Positions 25,993 to 38,204 of a stretch of 64,000 nt of DNA are shown piece after piece. The stretch is from positions 1,426,001-1,490,000 of the forward strand of contig JAJFZO010000863.1 of NCBI GenBank assembly GCA_021397835.1, in the 5' to 3' direction. Below the pieces are notes generated by a model that had not been told where the DNA came from, did no database searches, and saw only the letters and a list, made by a program, of their open reading frames with translations. Source of the stretch: Moringa oleifera. Lineage: Eukaryota > Streptophyta > Magnoliopsida > Brassicales > Moringaceae. How positions within the stretch are numbered: position 1 is the stretch's first letter; the number at the start of each line of letters is the position of its first letter. The position numbers were made by a program, and so were the translations under genes.

Positions 25993-27549
25993 ATGGAGCC
26001 TACCGTGGGGAAGCCGAGCTTTTTGAGGAACATTCTGGTACGGTCGTTAATGTTCGGTGTTTTAATCGTCGTCATACGATTCGCTTACATAGTCACTATC
26101 TCCGGTGAGTCATGCAATCTCGGCGACTTCTGCTTCTTCTCTCTCCCGGAGAATCTCAACCTAGTAATAGCCGGTGCTGGACCTGGTGCCTCGGCCATCG
26201 TGGGAAACGACGCTGTACGACACTCTTCCGTGGGTGCCGCTCGCCAGGATCTCTATACGAGCAAAGACTGGATCAAGGCCGTCCAATACTACTCCTCCGT
26301 TTTCCAAGATCTGATCGCCGAGGGGTACCTCTCGCCGGAGTCAAAGTCGCTGTGTGTGGAGTCTGCTAGCGGACAGGATGTATTCTCCTTGAGAGAGATC
26401 GGCGTGAAGGACTCGATCGGGATTTTCAAGAAAGCCTCGCGCCCTTTGGTGATTAAAGGCGAGGAGCATCAGATACCGTTTAGCGACAACACCTTTGATT
26501 TCGTCTTCTCCGGTGGGGGCCGTCTCGACAAATCACCACGGCCATTGAATTTCGCTGCGGAGATCGCGAGGACGCTGAAACCCGAAGGGTTAGCAGTGAT
26601 CCACGTGGTGGCTAAAGATACGTACAGTTTCAATTCATTTCTTCATTTGTTTAATTCTTGCAGATTAGTGAAAATGCGCGACATAGATGGTTTAGATTCT
26701 TCAATGCCTTATGTTAGAGAAATTATTATCAGAAAAGAGACTGCAATTGATGGTCATTGGGAGAGGGAACCCGATGGTGAATCTGATAATAAGTGTTCAG
26801 TTCCGGGGTATAAACGAGATTTAGTCCGGAATGCGGAGCCCTTGATTGCAGAGGAGCCATTGAAGCCCTGGATTACATTGAAGAAGAATATACAGAATAT
26901 AAAATACTTACCATCAGTGGTTGATATAAGTTTTAAGAGTAGGTATGTGTATGTTGATGTTGGTGCTCGGAGTTATGGGTCCAGCATAGGGAGTTGGTTC
27001 AAGAAGCAATATCCAAAGCAGAACAAGACATTCGATGTCTATGCCATAGAAGCTGATAGCATTTTCCATGAACAGTATAAACTGAAAAAGGGGGTTCAGT
27101 TGTTGCCTTATGCTGCATGGGTGAGGAATGAGACATTATCATTTGAGATTAATCACGACCCAGGAAAGGAAGTGAAGGATCAAGGCAGAGGAATGGGTAG
27201 AATTCAGCCTGTGAAATCATATTCTGATGATGGTGATGGTTTAAACCAAGAGGTGCATGAGATTCAGGGGTTTGATTTTGCAGATTGGTTGAAGAACACG
27301 GTGAAAGAAAGTGATTTTGTGGTCATGAAGATGGATGTTGAAGGAACTGAATTTGATTTGATACCGAGGTTGTTTGAGACGGGAGCCATTTGTTTGATTG
27401 ACGAGATGTTTCTTGAATGCCATTATAACAGGTGGCAAAGATGTTGCCCTGGCCAGAGGAGTGCTAAATATGAGAAAACTTATGGCCAATGCTTGGAGCT
27501 GTTTACTTCTCTTAGACAAAGTGGAGTTCTTGTTCATCAGTGGTGGTGA
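25993..27549 (+). CDS. Membrane-anchored methyltransferase-like protein (FkbM/DUF7870)
   Basis: A single open frame of 518 residues without introns. One membrane anchor at about residues 17-37 (MFGVLIVVIRFAYIV) behind a short basic N-terminus suggests a type II endomembrane protein. Residues about 110-235 resemble a class I methyltransferase fold: a degenerate motif I (SLCVESASGQDVFSL), IPFSDNTFDFVFSGG, and EIARTLKPEGLAVIHV. Residues about 310-518 resemble the FkbM-type domain kept in this plant family: YVDVGARSYGSSIGSWF, DVYAIEADSIF, VMKMDVEGTEFDL and a Cys/His-containing end (LECHYNRWQRCCPG). The glycines of a standard SAM site are only partly kept in the first domain, so activity is uncertain. 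The relative I recall is At5g01710, which lies between the PP2C and FBL3 homologues in Arabidopsis. The substrate is unknown. Confidence 0.88.
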   Translation: MEPTVGKPSFLRNILVRSLMFGVLIVVIRFAYIVTISGESCNLGDFCFFSLPENLNLVIAGAGPGASAIVGNDAVRHSSVGAARQDLYTSKDWIKAVQYYSSVFQDLIAEGYLSPESKSLCVESASGQDVFSLREIGVKDSIGIFKKASRPLVIKGEEHQIPFSDNTFDFVFSGGGRLDKSPRPLNFAAEIARTLKPEGLAVIHVVAKDTYSFNSFLHLFNSCRLVKMRDIDGLDSSMPYVREIIIRKETAIDGHWEREPDGESDNKCSVPGYKRDLVRNAEPLIAEEPLKPWITLKKNIQNIKYLPSVVDISFKSRYVYVDVGARSYGSSIGSWFKKQYPKQNKTFDVYAIEADSIFHEQYKLKKGVQLLPYAAWVRNETLSFEINHDPGKEVKDQGRGMGRIQPVKSYSDDGDGLNQEVHEIQGFDFADWLKNTVKESDFVVMKMDVEGTEFDLIPRLFETGAICLIDEMFLECHYNRWQRCCPGQRSAKYEKTYGQCLELFTSLRQSGVLVHQWW

Positions 27550-30142
27550 CTGGTGATCGTTACCAACTCCTAACATTTTATTGTGTAATGTGTTAGTTTA
27601 AATTCAATTGCCTCAAAGCCATAGATTTCTTTTCCACAGCCCCCATCAAACAGTGAAAATGAAGTAGAATTTTTTGAATCTTTAGTTGTGTTCAAATTTC
27701 TTTCCTGTAAGGGCAAAACAGCTGCAATGAAAAAGTTCATTGGTCCCAACTCTGTCTTGTTTTTTATTTTAGTTCATTTTCTTTGGTGTTATATATTAGC
27801 TAATGTATAATTGAGGATCAAGCTTCTGTCTCTGGGAGATTGGACAGATCAAGTGCTTCCATAGTCATTCATGTGAGTTTCCAGTCACCGGTAATTTCAA
27901 TGCATATAAAAATTGGCAGGTGGATTGAGAGCTTCAAGAGCTAGAAGATTGGTGCTTGTTTAGGGATTAATTTGGCTGTTCCTTGGAACCTTTGCTGCTA
28001 AAGACTGATTCTGAAACAGAGGCCTCTTAAAATGTGCCTTTCTGTACATGGCATATGGCCTGACCCATGATATTATGTTTGCTGAGAATGATTAATGGAG
28101 TTGCTCCGTGATCCCATGTGCTGTCCTCTTTTGATTTAGTTCAGCAGGTATCATGTGAGACTTTGCTTTGTCTGGTGATGAAACTCACATGTGATGTTGT
28201 GATAGGGGTTCTTCAATTCTGCTGGTAACGAGGTCATTTGAACCTTGTCGGCCTTCGTAGCGAAAAAAAAGAAAAAAAGAAAAATGGAAGGTAGAAATGC
28301 GAATTCATTTGAATCTTGTGTGTCTTCTTAGCTAAATTAATGAAGAAAGGTATGAACAAAATAAATGAAGAAAGATAGAAACAATCAGCTGAAGAGGATG
28401 CTGAACCACAGGGCCTCAAGCTTGCCTGTTCACACGCTGAACTTTTAATATACTGTTCCATTGATTTTGGATCTGCAGCAAGGTGGCATTTTAAGTTTAA
28501 AAGAGAAGGGATCCTGATTTTTTGTGGAGTTTTTCTCTGATTTTTTTATGGATAATTGTTCTCTTATTTTTTAATCTATAATTAAAAAAATGAAGGATTA
28601 AGATTTTTTTTATTTTTAAATTATTACAATGACTATAAAAATATTTATTTATAAAAACACTTAACACAATTTAGATGAGTAAAACATTTTTGTAAAAAAA
28701 AAAAAAAATCTTTTTTTCACTTGTCATAGAAGAGTAGCTTGATTAAGGCACGTGATCACTGGGCCTGAGCCCATCTTTCCTTGTCATTGATTGTTGCAGT
28801 CGAGGCTGTAACCCATTTCGGGCAGTCCGCTGTGGACCAAGGCCAGCTTGGCTATGTAAGAAATAGGAAATAAAAACCATTTGTGCGCCCTCACTAGAAA
28901 GTTATTGTTTCAATTTCAAAGCACCTTTTTTCTCTTTGACATGTACTCGTCCTTACCAGCTCTGACTATTATATTAACATAATCATAAATTACTTTGCTC
29001 TCAATGGTTGACGCACCAATTATAAAAGTGAAAGAGCATTATTAGGGCTTGTCTAGGTTGCTTCTGTAGAAGGATAGAAAAGAGTTGGTTTGACATTTAT
29101 TATGTTGGAGAACTAGTCCAACTAAGTGGGCCTCGACATAATGGACGCTTGCCCATGCGTCAACTGTATCATCTTTTTCTTCCTTTGGGTCACAGTAGAA
29201 TCTCTGTTTGGCTGAAGAGAAATTGAATGGGAAAGGAATGTTGAAGCTGTCTTGCCTATTCTGCTGTTAAAATAATTTAATCCCTTGGGTGGTTTAGCAG
29301 CCTCACCCTCCCTCATTTCCTTTAATCATTTTCTTTTTTGGGTTAAATTATTATCAACTACCAAACGACCAATATTCAAATCCAACATATTCCTCATAAT
29401 GACACATTATGAGCTATGACATGCATGATTCCACTTTATGTTGTTCACATTATGATTAGCTTATATTATGCATAAACTATTGAGCAAATATTCATCCATT
29501 TGCAAATTGCTCTTATAGCTTCTTAAGAGAAACAGTTTTCAAAGAATCAAATTACTGACCAATATAATTTAATTTAATATTAAATTATTTGCTCATTGAA
29601 CCAACATTAAGATCCAGAATATATTACTCTTGTTACATTCTTGTTTTTAAAGATAATTAATTAAAAAAAAAGTGAAGCTCAAAGACACTATTCTTAGAGG
29701 GACTCTCTCTCATCTAATTTTCGTCAGCGGAAAGAGCTCTTTTTGACTTTACATGGGTAGAGATGAGCACGTCTGAGAATTCAGAGAAAAAAACTGTAAG
29801 ATGCAAACGAGGACCACGCCGTCTTTTATTCTAAAATTCCAAAAATATATCTACCCGTTGATCTCCTTTATCCTCATCGAAGATACATGTTTCATGATTT
29901 CCTCCTCGTCCTTCCCTTGTTCCTCTAGAGACATGCTGTGTCCACAAGGGCCTCCTATATATACCAACCCCATCACCTTGACTTCTCCTCCTTTGATTCT
30001 TCATGGATTTCCACCCAGAAAATCCTATTTCCCTCTATCTGGCCCCTTATTTCCTGAAAATAGTTGGGTCTCTCGGTAGGATTTCTGGGTGGGTCTCCTT
30101 TGCTTTCCATTTTTGATTCAACATTTCTGGTGATTTCCAAAT
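27550..30142. other. Intergenic region before PP2C
   Basis: This contains the methyltransferase-like 3' UTR, a short tandem duplication at 28234-28339, an AT-rich block at 28550-28720, and unique sequence. The last 400 bases are pyrimidine-rich and probably form the PP2C leader and promoter. No gene is supported. Confidence 0.55.
28234..28339. repeat. Two-copy 71-bp tandem duplication
   Basis: TCATTTGAACCTTGTCGGCC at 28234 is repeated in diverged form (TCATTTGAATCTTGTGTGTC) at 28305, giving a period of 71. The spacer between is A-rich. It lies in non-coding sequence, 0.7 kb after the methyltransferase-like stop. Confidence 0.75.
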
Positions 30143-32470
30143 ATGGGAAACTGTTGTAGCCACGACGTTCAGTATGGCGCGGTGGTTGCTGATCATAAGG
30201 ATAAGAAGGAATATGAAGCCTATGATGAGGATGATGATGTAAGGATCGGAGAAGGTGGGGCCATTGTGAGGCTACAAGGATCTTCCACGTACATATCCAT
30301 GTTCACCAAACAAGGCAAAAAAGGGATCAATCAAGATGCCATGACCGTTTGGGAGGTAACATCATCGCTTTCTATACGAAGTTCTGAACACAGATATATC
30401 ATTATGCATACAAATGATTCCCCTTTTCTTCTTTGGATAAATTCAATCATACATATTTCATTTTGTCATCATTCTTTTTGTTTGTAGAGTTTTCGCTCTT
30501 CTTCAGAGCGTTTGTTTTAGGTGCCTGGCTCTAATTTTCTCTTTATCTTCCATTAGCTTCAATTAAGGTCCTATTGATCGCTTCTTCCAGCAATCTTGTT
30601 ACCATATAATTACTTGGACTAAATTATCAAAAAATTTCACCCTTTCTTCACCATTCTCATTGTAGTATTCCTGTGGGTGTATTTCTGTATGATTAGGATC
30701 TCTCTCTGTGTCTCCCTCTCTATCAACTGCGGCAAGTTTTTGGTCTGATATTATCAGAAGTTTTGTTAAAAACATTCATATCTAACTAACCCTTTATATT
30801 ATTACTTTGGAATGTCCATCAAGAACCTTAATTAGTTGATTATCTTTCAACTAGTTGTTGCCATTTTCAGTTTCATAAGCTTTTGGTCTATTGTTACATT
30901 TTGTTGGAGCTGCTCATTACCTTTTGGCTCTTGTTGTTGGGAGTCACTAGTTGATGCATTGAGCTAAATATTTAAGTATGATACAGAACTTCACTGGTGA
31001 GAAAGAAATGTTCTTTTGCGGTGTCTTTGATGGGCATGGTCCCTTGGGTCACAAGATTGCGCGTCATGTATGTGAAAAGTTACCCTCGAAGCTCTACTCG
31101 ATGATCAAAATGGCAGAAGTTAATGGCTACAGATTGGATGATATTATTGCTGCTGCTGGAGAGAAGAATTTGGCTCTAGGTAACGGAGGTGGTACTGGAG
31201 ATAGTCGTGATTATGGCAATTTGTTCTTTCGTGGTTTGGAGGCCAGTTTAATTAAATCCTTCGAAGAAGTAGATGAAGAACTTTATGTCATCTCCGGCAA
31301 TGATAGCTTTTGGAGTGGTACAACGGCAGTAACAATCATTAAACAGGTAAATCCAGATTTTCTAGGCTGTGTAAATGAGCTTCTTTGGGTTATCGATCTG
31401 TATCTGAAAAAAAGGAAGGAATTTAAGAGTTGAAATGATCAGTTATCCCTTCTTCTTCAATTTTCAGGGTGATCACTTAGTAATTGCCAACTTAGGGGAT
31501 TCTCGAGCCGTTCTTGGCACTAGAGGCAACAAAAACCAACTTGTCCCCATCCAACTTACAGTTGACTTGAAACCTAATGTTCCAAGTTAGTGTTATTTGT
31601 TGTCCTCAGAGTACAGCCAAACTCTTAATGCTAGCCAATACTGACCTTATCTTCTTTCTTCCAATGACATATATTAATCAGGTGAAGCTCGAAGAATCAA
31701 GAGTTGCAGAGGCAGGATTTTTGCAATGGATGAAGAACCGAATGTGTACAGAATATGGATGCCTGAGGATGATTGGCCTGGTCTGGCGATGGCACGAGCT
31801 TTTGGGGATTTCTGCCTGAAGGATTATGGCCTTATCTCAACTCCAGAAATTTTTTATAGAAAGCTTACAAGTGATGACGAATTTGTGGTTCTAGCAACTG
31901 ATGGGGTAAGAGAAATGCACAAATCTGCCTGTTCATCTGTTTGTAGGAATCCACAACATTCTGGTTGGTCAGTTTAGTGCTTAATTCTTCTACATTTATG
32001 GTTAAACAAGACTATCCGGTTGGCTGGATCATATTGATCTTCACAAACTAATTATGTATGTTCTTCTGCAGGTTTGGGATGTATTGACAATTAGTGAAGT
32101 TGTAAAGATAGTTGCTTCAGTAAAGGACCGTTCTTTGGCAGCTAAAACGCTGATTAGTTATGCTGCTCGAGCCTGGAGAAGCAAATATCCAGGTTCCAGG
32201 GCTGATGATTGCGCAGCTATTTGCCTATTCCTGAAAAATCAACCTGAGTTGAGCAGATCCGCATCTGAAATGAACCAGGTTAGTGTGACAAATGCAGAGT
32301 TTACAGTTTATGACAGCTCTGCACCCAGTAAACATCATCCAGACCATGAATGCTTAGATGGGAAAGTTACAACCGAGGCAAAAGAGGAGTGGAATGCCCT
32401 CGATGGAATAACTAGAGTCAATTCTTTAGTGAACCGACCTCAACTTGGAACTGTTTTGAATTGGTCTTGA
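30143..32470 (+). CDS. Protein phosphatase 2C (clade E type), acylated N-terminus
   Basis: Exons 30143-30355, 30987-31346, 31468-31585, 31682-31905 and 32072-32470 give 437 residues. It is a Mg/Mn-dependent Ser/Thr phosphatase. Metal-site residues are visible: Asp65 in GINQDAMTV, Asp86-Gly87 in FCGVFDGHGPLG, Asp304-Gly305 in VLATDGVWD and Asp350-Asp351 in SRADDCAAICLF. The SGTTAV, ANLGDSRAVLG and MARAFGDF motifs are also present. The start MGNCC gives a Gly2 myristoylation site with Cys4 and Cys5 for palmitoylation, implying membrane attachment. An acidic stretch (YDEDDDV) lies near residues 27-33. The C-terminal 80 residues are a poorly conserved tail. The Arabidopsis relative I recall at the matching position is At5g01700. 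Substrates are not predictable from sequence. Confidence 0.93.
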
Positions 32471-33645
32471 CCAGGAAAGGATTCTGAAGTTGTTGAAGTT
32501 TAACAATGATTCTGCTCAACCCTTGTTCCAAACCCAAAAACAATTAAAAAAAAAGAAAAAGACAAAGAAGAAGATTTTATGAGAGTGATTGGCATCTGTT
32601 GAGTATATTGCCTTATCCAGAGGGAGAATCCACAGAGAGGAGCCAAGTAAGTGAAGGAGAAAAGAAGTAGCAGTAATCGAAGCGTAAAAGAGGAACTTAG
32701 GGAGCAATGATCAATGTGAAAATGTTAGCTCAAGAGTTTCTGCTTTTATGGCAAACAACAGTAATCTCAAGATATTAGCAGGCAACAAAAAGGAATATCT
32801 TTTATACTTTTTGTTTGGATTTCCTTTTACATATTTCTATTTAGTTTTGTTACTGACTTAGGCCTATCTAAATCCAATAGTCACCAAGGCTCCATCTCAA
32901 AATTTTGCTTGAAATTCCAAAAATTTTATAACATGTAACTAATCATCAGGAAGATTGTCAATTCTGGATGAGAAAAATGAGGGATTTGAGCTATTTTTTG
33001 TCCTATAGATCTATTTCTTCATGGCACATCATCAAGGGAGCATAAAGAAGAAGATTTTAGTTGAATCTAAATGTCTTGTGGCTGTGTGCTCAAGAGAATT
33101 CATATCCATAATACTTTTGGGTTCAAGCTCAATGTGCTTTTGCAGTCAGTCAGCATTTGTGTAACATGAACCAGCTGAGTTGATCGAATTTAAGTATTTA
33201 ATCGCTTCCATTTCTCTAATTTAAGTATGTTAAGGCCTACAAGATAAATTATTATAGATCAACCAGAGCACACCTAGTTTTTTAGAATCAAAAAATAGCC
33301 TCACTTAGAGCATGTTTTTTGGAAGCATTCTGCCAACACTCTAGTCATGCATCAATGTTGCACCAATACCAAGCATATTAGCCTTTTTTTTTTATTATTT
33401 TTTTGTGAGGGAGGAGGCGGGGGGGGTGGGGTGGGGTGGGGGGAGGGGAGATTGGGAGAGTTTACTTCTTGGATTGTAAGGGTACACCTTTACTATTATT
33501 TATCATTCGTGTCATTTTATCACTTTACCATTCTATCAATATGTTTAAGGAACCTAATTGATGTTAATTCTCCTCATATTGTTAATTTACTATTAGATCT
33601 TACTTTTTCATTACTAAGAGGGGTAGTTTTCGTTTGATTTTAAGT
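32471..33645. other. PP2C 3' flank with G-rich tract
   Basis: No gene seen. The PP2C 3' UTR occupies the first few hundred bases. A T-rich run is followed by a G-rich tract at 33407-33456, listed separately. Confidence 0.5.
33407..33456 (+). other. G-rich tract, potential G-quadruplex
   Basis: A purine tract with runs of three or more G separated by single T or A, including GGGGTGGGGTGGGG. It satisfies the standard G-quadruplex pattern several times over on the plus strand. It lies at the left edge of the repeat island. It is the most G-rich sequence in the window. Confidence 0.7.
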
Positions 33646-33770
33646 GTGATATTTGTTGAGCTAGTAAATTTTTATAATGGTTGAACCTTACTTTATGGGC
33701 TTATACATTTTTGGATTGCTCTGTCATTGGATTTATTTTGTTATATAACTTGGGCCAAACATCTATCTAT
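33646..33770 (+). repeat. LTR-like direct repeat, left copy
   Basis: About 125 bases beginning GTGATATTTGTTGAG, with the shared middle TATGGGCTTATACATTTTT and the end CTTGGGCCAAACA. It is similar throughout to the copy at 40773-40900 in the same orientation. The core runs from TGTTGAG to a CA end, as LTRs do, but I find no flanking 5-base duplication, primer-binding site or polypurine tract. Confidence 0.6.
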
Positions 33771-34160
33771 CACTCAAATGCCCTTGCTGATGTGAGCAAC
33801 TTAAAGACTTTTAGATGAGTGGTTGAGGAGCTTTATGAAGGGATGATCAAAATGGTGTATGAGGGATATTTTCTTGGTGCTTTAAGTATCAGGAAATTAA
33901 TGGACAATATTTACTTGTGGATATTTCTCTTGCGACAATAAATGAGCAAATCTTTTTCAATTGTTGAGATAGCAATTACATTTACAACGGATGCTTTGTA
34001 ATTGTCCATGTGATTTTATGATGGGATAATTTTCACCGTCGAATAAAGAGTGAACATTTTCATTTGATAAAGGTGGTTACATTATAATCATTGCTTTGTC
34101 ATTTCATTCACTATTGCACTTATTTACTAGTGAAAGTTTGTCCTAGTGTGGATTACCTTG

Positions 34161-34573
34161 AAGAATCTTTAAACTTATTTTAATAAGCTTTTGTATTGCA
34201 TACTTTAAAGCTTTTTATTTATCATATATTTATGCACTGTGAGTCAATCTATTAGGATTGAGAATTCTTATGACTTTCCTGTTAAAAATATTGCGTCAAT
34301 AATTTCTGCCTTGATTAGATTGGTTTTAGAAGAAAATATGATATAATCTCGTCATTGTTTCCTGCTTATAAAAAACGAAAGAATATGTATTTTAAAGAAT
34401 CTTTAAACTTATTATCGCAAGCATTGCATTTTATTTTGGGGTTTTTTTATTTATCATACATTTATGCGTTATGAGTCAATCTATTTGGGTTAAGAATTTT
34501 TATGGCTTTTCTGTGAAAAATATTGTGTTAATAGTTTTTTTTTGGATTAGATTGGTTTAAGGAGAAAATATGA
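34161..34573 (+). repeat. Two-copy tandem duplication, 234-bp period
   Basis: AAGAATCTTTAAACTTATT at 34161 recurs at 34395. Both copies continue through TTTATCATA-ATTTATGC, GAGTCAATCTATT and a GATTAGATTGGTTT block, ending at about 34340 and 34573. Copies are diverged by substitutions and small indels, so the duplication is old. Confidence 0.75.
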
Positions 34574-37012
34574 CACGTATGATGAGATTGATAAAGATGA
34601 TAAGATATGTCTTTAAACTTAGTGGATTGTGTTATTATGAAGACTTAATTTGCTAATCTTATTTTCCCATTTCACCCATTCATATGAAAGGTGAGTAAAG
34701 CCTTTAATTTTATTTTTTTTCACTTAGTTGGTTCCTAATGTTTGGAGGATTATGATAGGCTATATACTTATGTTGATTTTTTTAGATAATAATTCTTTCC
34801 TTGCCGCTTTTTTTTAAGGTTGTATGGGGCTAAAAAAAATATCTTGACAGACAAGTTAGCATAACTTTTGCTCTAAAAGTAGAGAGTTGATTTTGTCAGT
34901 ACGAATTTGATTTTTTTTCGAAACTTTCATCCATTAATTTTTTTTTAAAAAAATTCTTTGATACATCTTGGGCTAGTTTAAATAGTTCACTCTTTGCATG
35001 GAATATGTTCATGACTATTAAATAAACTATTTATATTTTCCATAAAGAGGCTGTAAGCCTCTTAAAGATAATAATGACATTTGATCGACGATTCATAGTT
35101 TTAGGTAATTTCATGTTATGGGATTCAAGGTGACCATTTTACCCTATTCTTAGAGGAGTACTTAGGTATCTTTTCTTAGATCTTTATTTGTAGAAACAAG
35201 TAAAAGAATTAGTATTTATATGCCTTCTACAAGCGATATATGCCTTGGGATAGTTACCTATGTGCCGACAGAAGATACTCTACTTCGTAAGGGTCCAAAG
35301 GATATAACTTTACTAGTTTTTATTTTGCAACTTTTCATAGTTTCTATTTATTATTATTATTTTTATTATGACTTTTTCTTACGTTAATTTTCATAGTGGT
35401 GAAGTTTTAATATTACTTATGCATATAATATTTTATTCATCTAGAGTTAAAAGAAAAATTATGTTAAGAGATTTTATTGTTGATATGCAAGCTAGGAAGA
35501 AGCGATTGTAAGAAAAATAATGGAGACAAGTGAAAGTTGACTTAAGTGACATTAATTAATTAAGATGGGAAAAACCTCTGATGTAGGGAGGTCAAGTCAT
35601 ATCTCCCTGCCCAAGTTGATTATCGAGATCTTTGATGATGCCCGTGTAGTTTTGATTACTAAATCTGTACAAATCGTTATCTCCTTAATGATTTTTTTGT
35701 TACTATTTATATTTTTGACTAGTTAGTGAAAAGAACCGACTCAGCCTTGATACTTGAGGTGGCAAAAGTTATTCCAAGGAATTACTTTAGAACCTGACCA
35801 ATCTCATTTAATCGATTATATCCCTAAATAACTCATGGCTTAAGTTGAGACCAATTTGAGGTGATAAATGCATTGACTGTAGTTGCAACTAGATTGCTAT
35901 TGCTTTTCAGTGTTTTTATACTGATTGTCTTTTCATTTTATGTAGGGGTCAAAGATCACACATATATTGTCATAAAAGTATCTACAATCTACCTAGATGT
36001 TAGTAGAATCATTGAAAAAAAAACATTAAGCTATAAAAAAGGGTCAATGTCTTAGAGGATCAGCTGAAAAGACACGAGGAAATTAAGAGAAAAATGGTAG
36101 GGAATCATTTGCATGCATTAAGTATTATTGAAAATTTCTTTAAGGTAGATGTTATGATAACAATGGGGAAGGGTAAGAATCAAGATATTGAAGCATAGGC
36201 CTTCACCATTTAAAAAGAAGATGTAAGAGTAAGGTGGCTCTACGTTAGTGTTAACACGTTGAGGCACCAATAAAGAGTTTTGAATGGCCATTTTGAGCTT
36301 GACTTGAGTTTTTTTGTTTTGAAGATGAAAGTTGGTTAAAGAATGAAGACTTTCACAATGAAAAACTCTCAAAGAAAATGATGCAGTTCTTACAAAAAAA
36401 GTTTTGAATGTAGGATCAAGTTTAGTTGCTATCTCGCCTCCCTTACCACTAGATTCTCATCTTATTGTTTTGATCCCTTTTATAGATATTGTTATTGTTA
36501 ATACTACTTGTGATCTTGCTAGTAGAAAAGTATCTATCATTATTGTTGAAGAGAATTTTACCTTTCTTATCGTTAATGAAGTATTAACGATCCTAACTAT
36601 GGAGGAAATTCTTGCGAATGAGACTTTCATGTGTCAAAAAGGTCACTGAATTTATTGAATGATTGAAATGAACAATTTGAACATTTTATATGTCTTGCCT
36701 TTTTTAAAATTATTGGTATATTATTAATATCTTGCATTAGTGTTTCCTTATCGATTCTATTGATGATATATTGCTTGTTTTGCTTTATTTATATCTCCAA
36801 TAAAGTAGTTCAAACTAGAGTGCTATCTTTTTTGCACCTAAAATGCAAACAATAATATATAAATGAGAATAAACTTTTTTTTTTTGAAAGTCTTATTGAT
36901 TTGCTTATAGGAGTTGAGTTGAATAAGCGTGGAGGTGTCATTGAAAGTTGCTCATAAATGTAATTTAGAATACAACCTAACTTCATCAGACGAGTATTCA
37001 AAAGTTGTTTAG

Positions 37013-37390
37013 AACTACTCGTAAAAAAGAGATTAAGGTGTAACGTGATCCTATTATGTGAGAATCGAGATACATCTCAAATTATTTATAGAAAATAAGT
37101 TAAGATATGGCTTAACCTTGTTAGGCAAGAACAAATGTTTTTTTCGAACTGTTTTGTTAAAAAAAAAAAAGGCTAAGGTATGATTTAAACTTGTTAAGCA
37201 GAAACTGACGTAACTTTTGAAACTATTTATAAAAAATATGTTAAGGCATCACTTAATCTTATGAAACAAAAATCAAAGTGGTTTTTAAAACTATCTATAA
37301 AAAATAAGCTAAAGCATCGCTTAACCTTGTTAGGCAAGAACTAAGGTGTTTTTCAAAATTATCTAAAAAAATTATCTTCAAGCATTTTAT
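37013..37390 (+). repeat. Minisatellite, about 5 units of 67-73 bp
   Basis: Units start at about 37013, 37081, 37147, 37221, 37289 and 37357 (partial). The shared pattern is A(A/C)TATTTATAAAAAATAAG, then TTAAGGCAT, GCTTAACCTTGTTAGGCAAG, and an AAGGTGTTTTTCAAA end. Units differ by 15-30 percent as judged by eye. It lies directly downstream (minus-strand sense) of the gypsy integrase remnant, where such elements often carry tandem arrays. Confidence 0.8.
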
Positions 37391-37499
37391 AGAACTGAGA
37401 AAATTCATTTGTACGATCGAAATTTAATAAACAAAGATTAAACAAAATAGTTGTATAGGTAGTTTTGCGTTTTAGGTTTGTGGTATATTGTGTTCTTAT

Positions 37500-37820
37500 G
37501 TAGTTGCTAACTTGGACGTCTTCGAGTTGATTTTTCGAATGATCTTATAGGGTCCTTCCTAGTTGGGAGAAAGCTTGCAAATTGCTTATGAGTCGAATAC
37601 TTTAAATTTTCTTTGTACCAAATTTGTAACTTTTAGTACCTTCAGTTTAACTTGACAAATATAATATTGAGCTACTACTCAGTGTGATGCTATTATCTAG
37701 ATTTGTGCTTGCTTTTTATTTTTTCTGTAATAAGTTTAAAGGAAGTTTCATGTCTTCCTTATTCTACTAAAAAGATTTTTAACTCTAATGTGCTTTTATC
37801 GAGGGTATGCCAATAATATC
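37500..37820 (-). mobile_element. Decayed Ty3/gypsy retrotransposon, integrase C-terminal remnant
   Basis: The minus strand reads as the end of a gypsy-type polyprotein. From right to left there are a stretch resembling the leucine-rich linker after the integrase core (GIPSIKAH..., LPLNLLQKK), a VVAQYY-containing stretch, an LVQRKF stretch (where intact copies have the GDLVLRK type), and KLSPN-stop-EGPYKIIRKIN, matching the conserved NWEGPY region with the tryptophan codon now a stop. Several stops and at least one frameshift are present, so it is dead. Plant Metaviridae-type elements of this kind are common. The rest of the element (gag, reverse transcriptase) is not recognisable nearby. Confidence 0.75.
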
Positions 37821-38088
37821 CTTATTGAAAAAGCTTGTGAGCTAGAGTTAATGTCCAAACGATATTACCATAAATTATTTAATGGATTTCTTACATGAAA
37901 TAATATCCTTGTTTGAATCTAAAAGCATACTTATCACCTTCAATAGCTTATAAAGCTTAGTTGTGTTACGTTGAATCTCAAACATGTGAAAGTTTTGTTT
38001 TGTAATCTTGTTAAAAATAACTACTTTAAATCTTTACTCTCGTAATAAAATAGCTCAAATCCTCAATGAGGAACGCATATACTATTAT

Positions 38089-38204
38089 ACCATGATTATT
38101 ATGCTATTAGAGTGGGTTATTTGAAAATGAGTGAACTATTATACCATTAGCGTGATTTATTGTACTATAAGTATAGTTTATAGCAATATTACTGTGGTGT
38201 GTTG
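38089..38204 (+). repeat. Degenerate short-repeat array, left arm
   Basis: Repeated variants of the pattern GGGTTATTATACTATTAGCATG with a period near 22 bases (for example ATTATGCTATTAGAGTGGGTT and CTATTATACCATTAGCGTG). The same motif occurs in the opposite orientation at 39149-39475, so the two arrays form an inverted pair around 0.95 kb. Confidence 0.6.

Larger units (their letters stand above)
33771..37499. other. Repeat island, left half: degenerate sequence without genes
   Basis: No intact gene. It includes a 234-base tandem duplication (34161-34573), short open fragments that may be decayed element coding (about 36058-36204, reading DQLKRHEEIKRKM on the plus strand), and a 70-base minisatellite at its right end. 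Codon reading is broken every few dozen residues in all frames. Confidence 0.5.
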
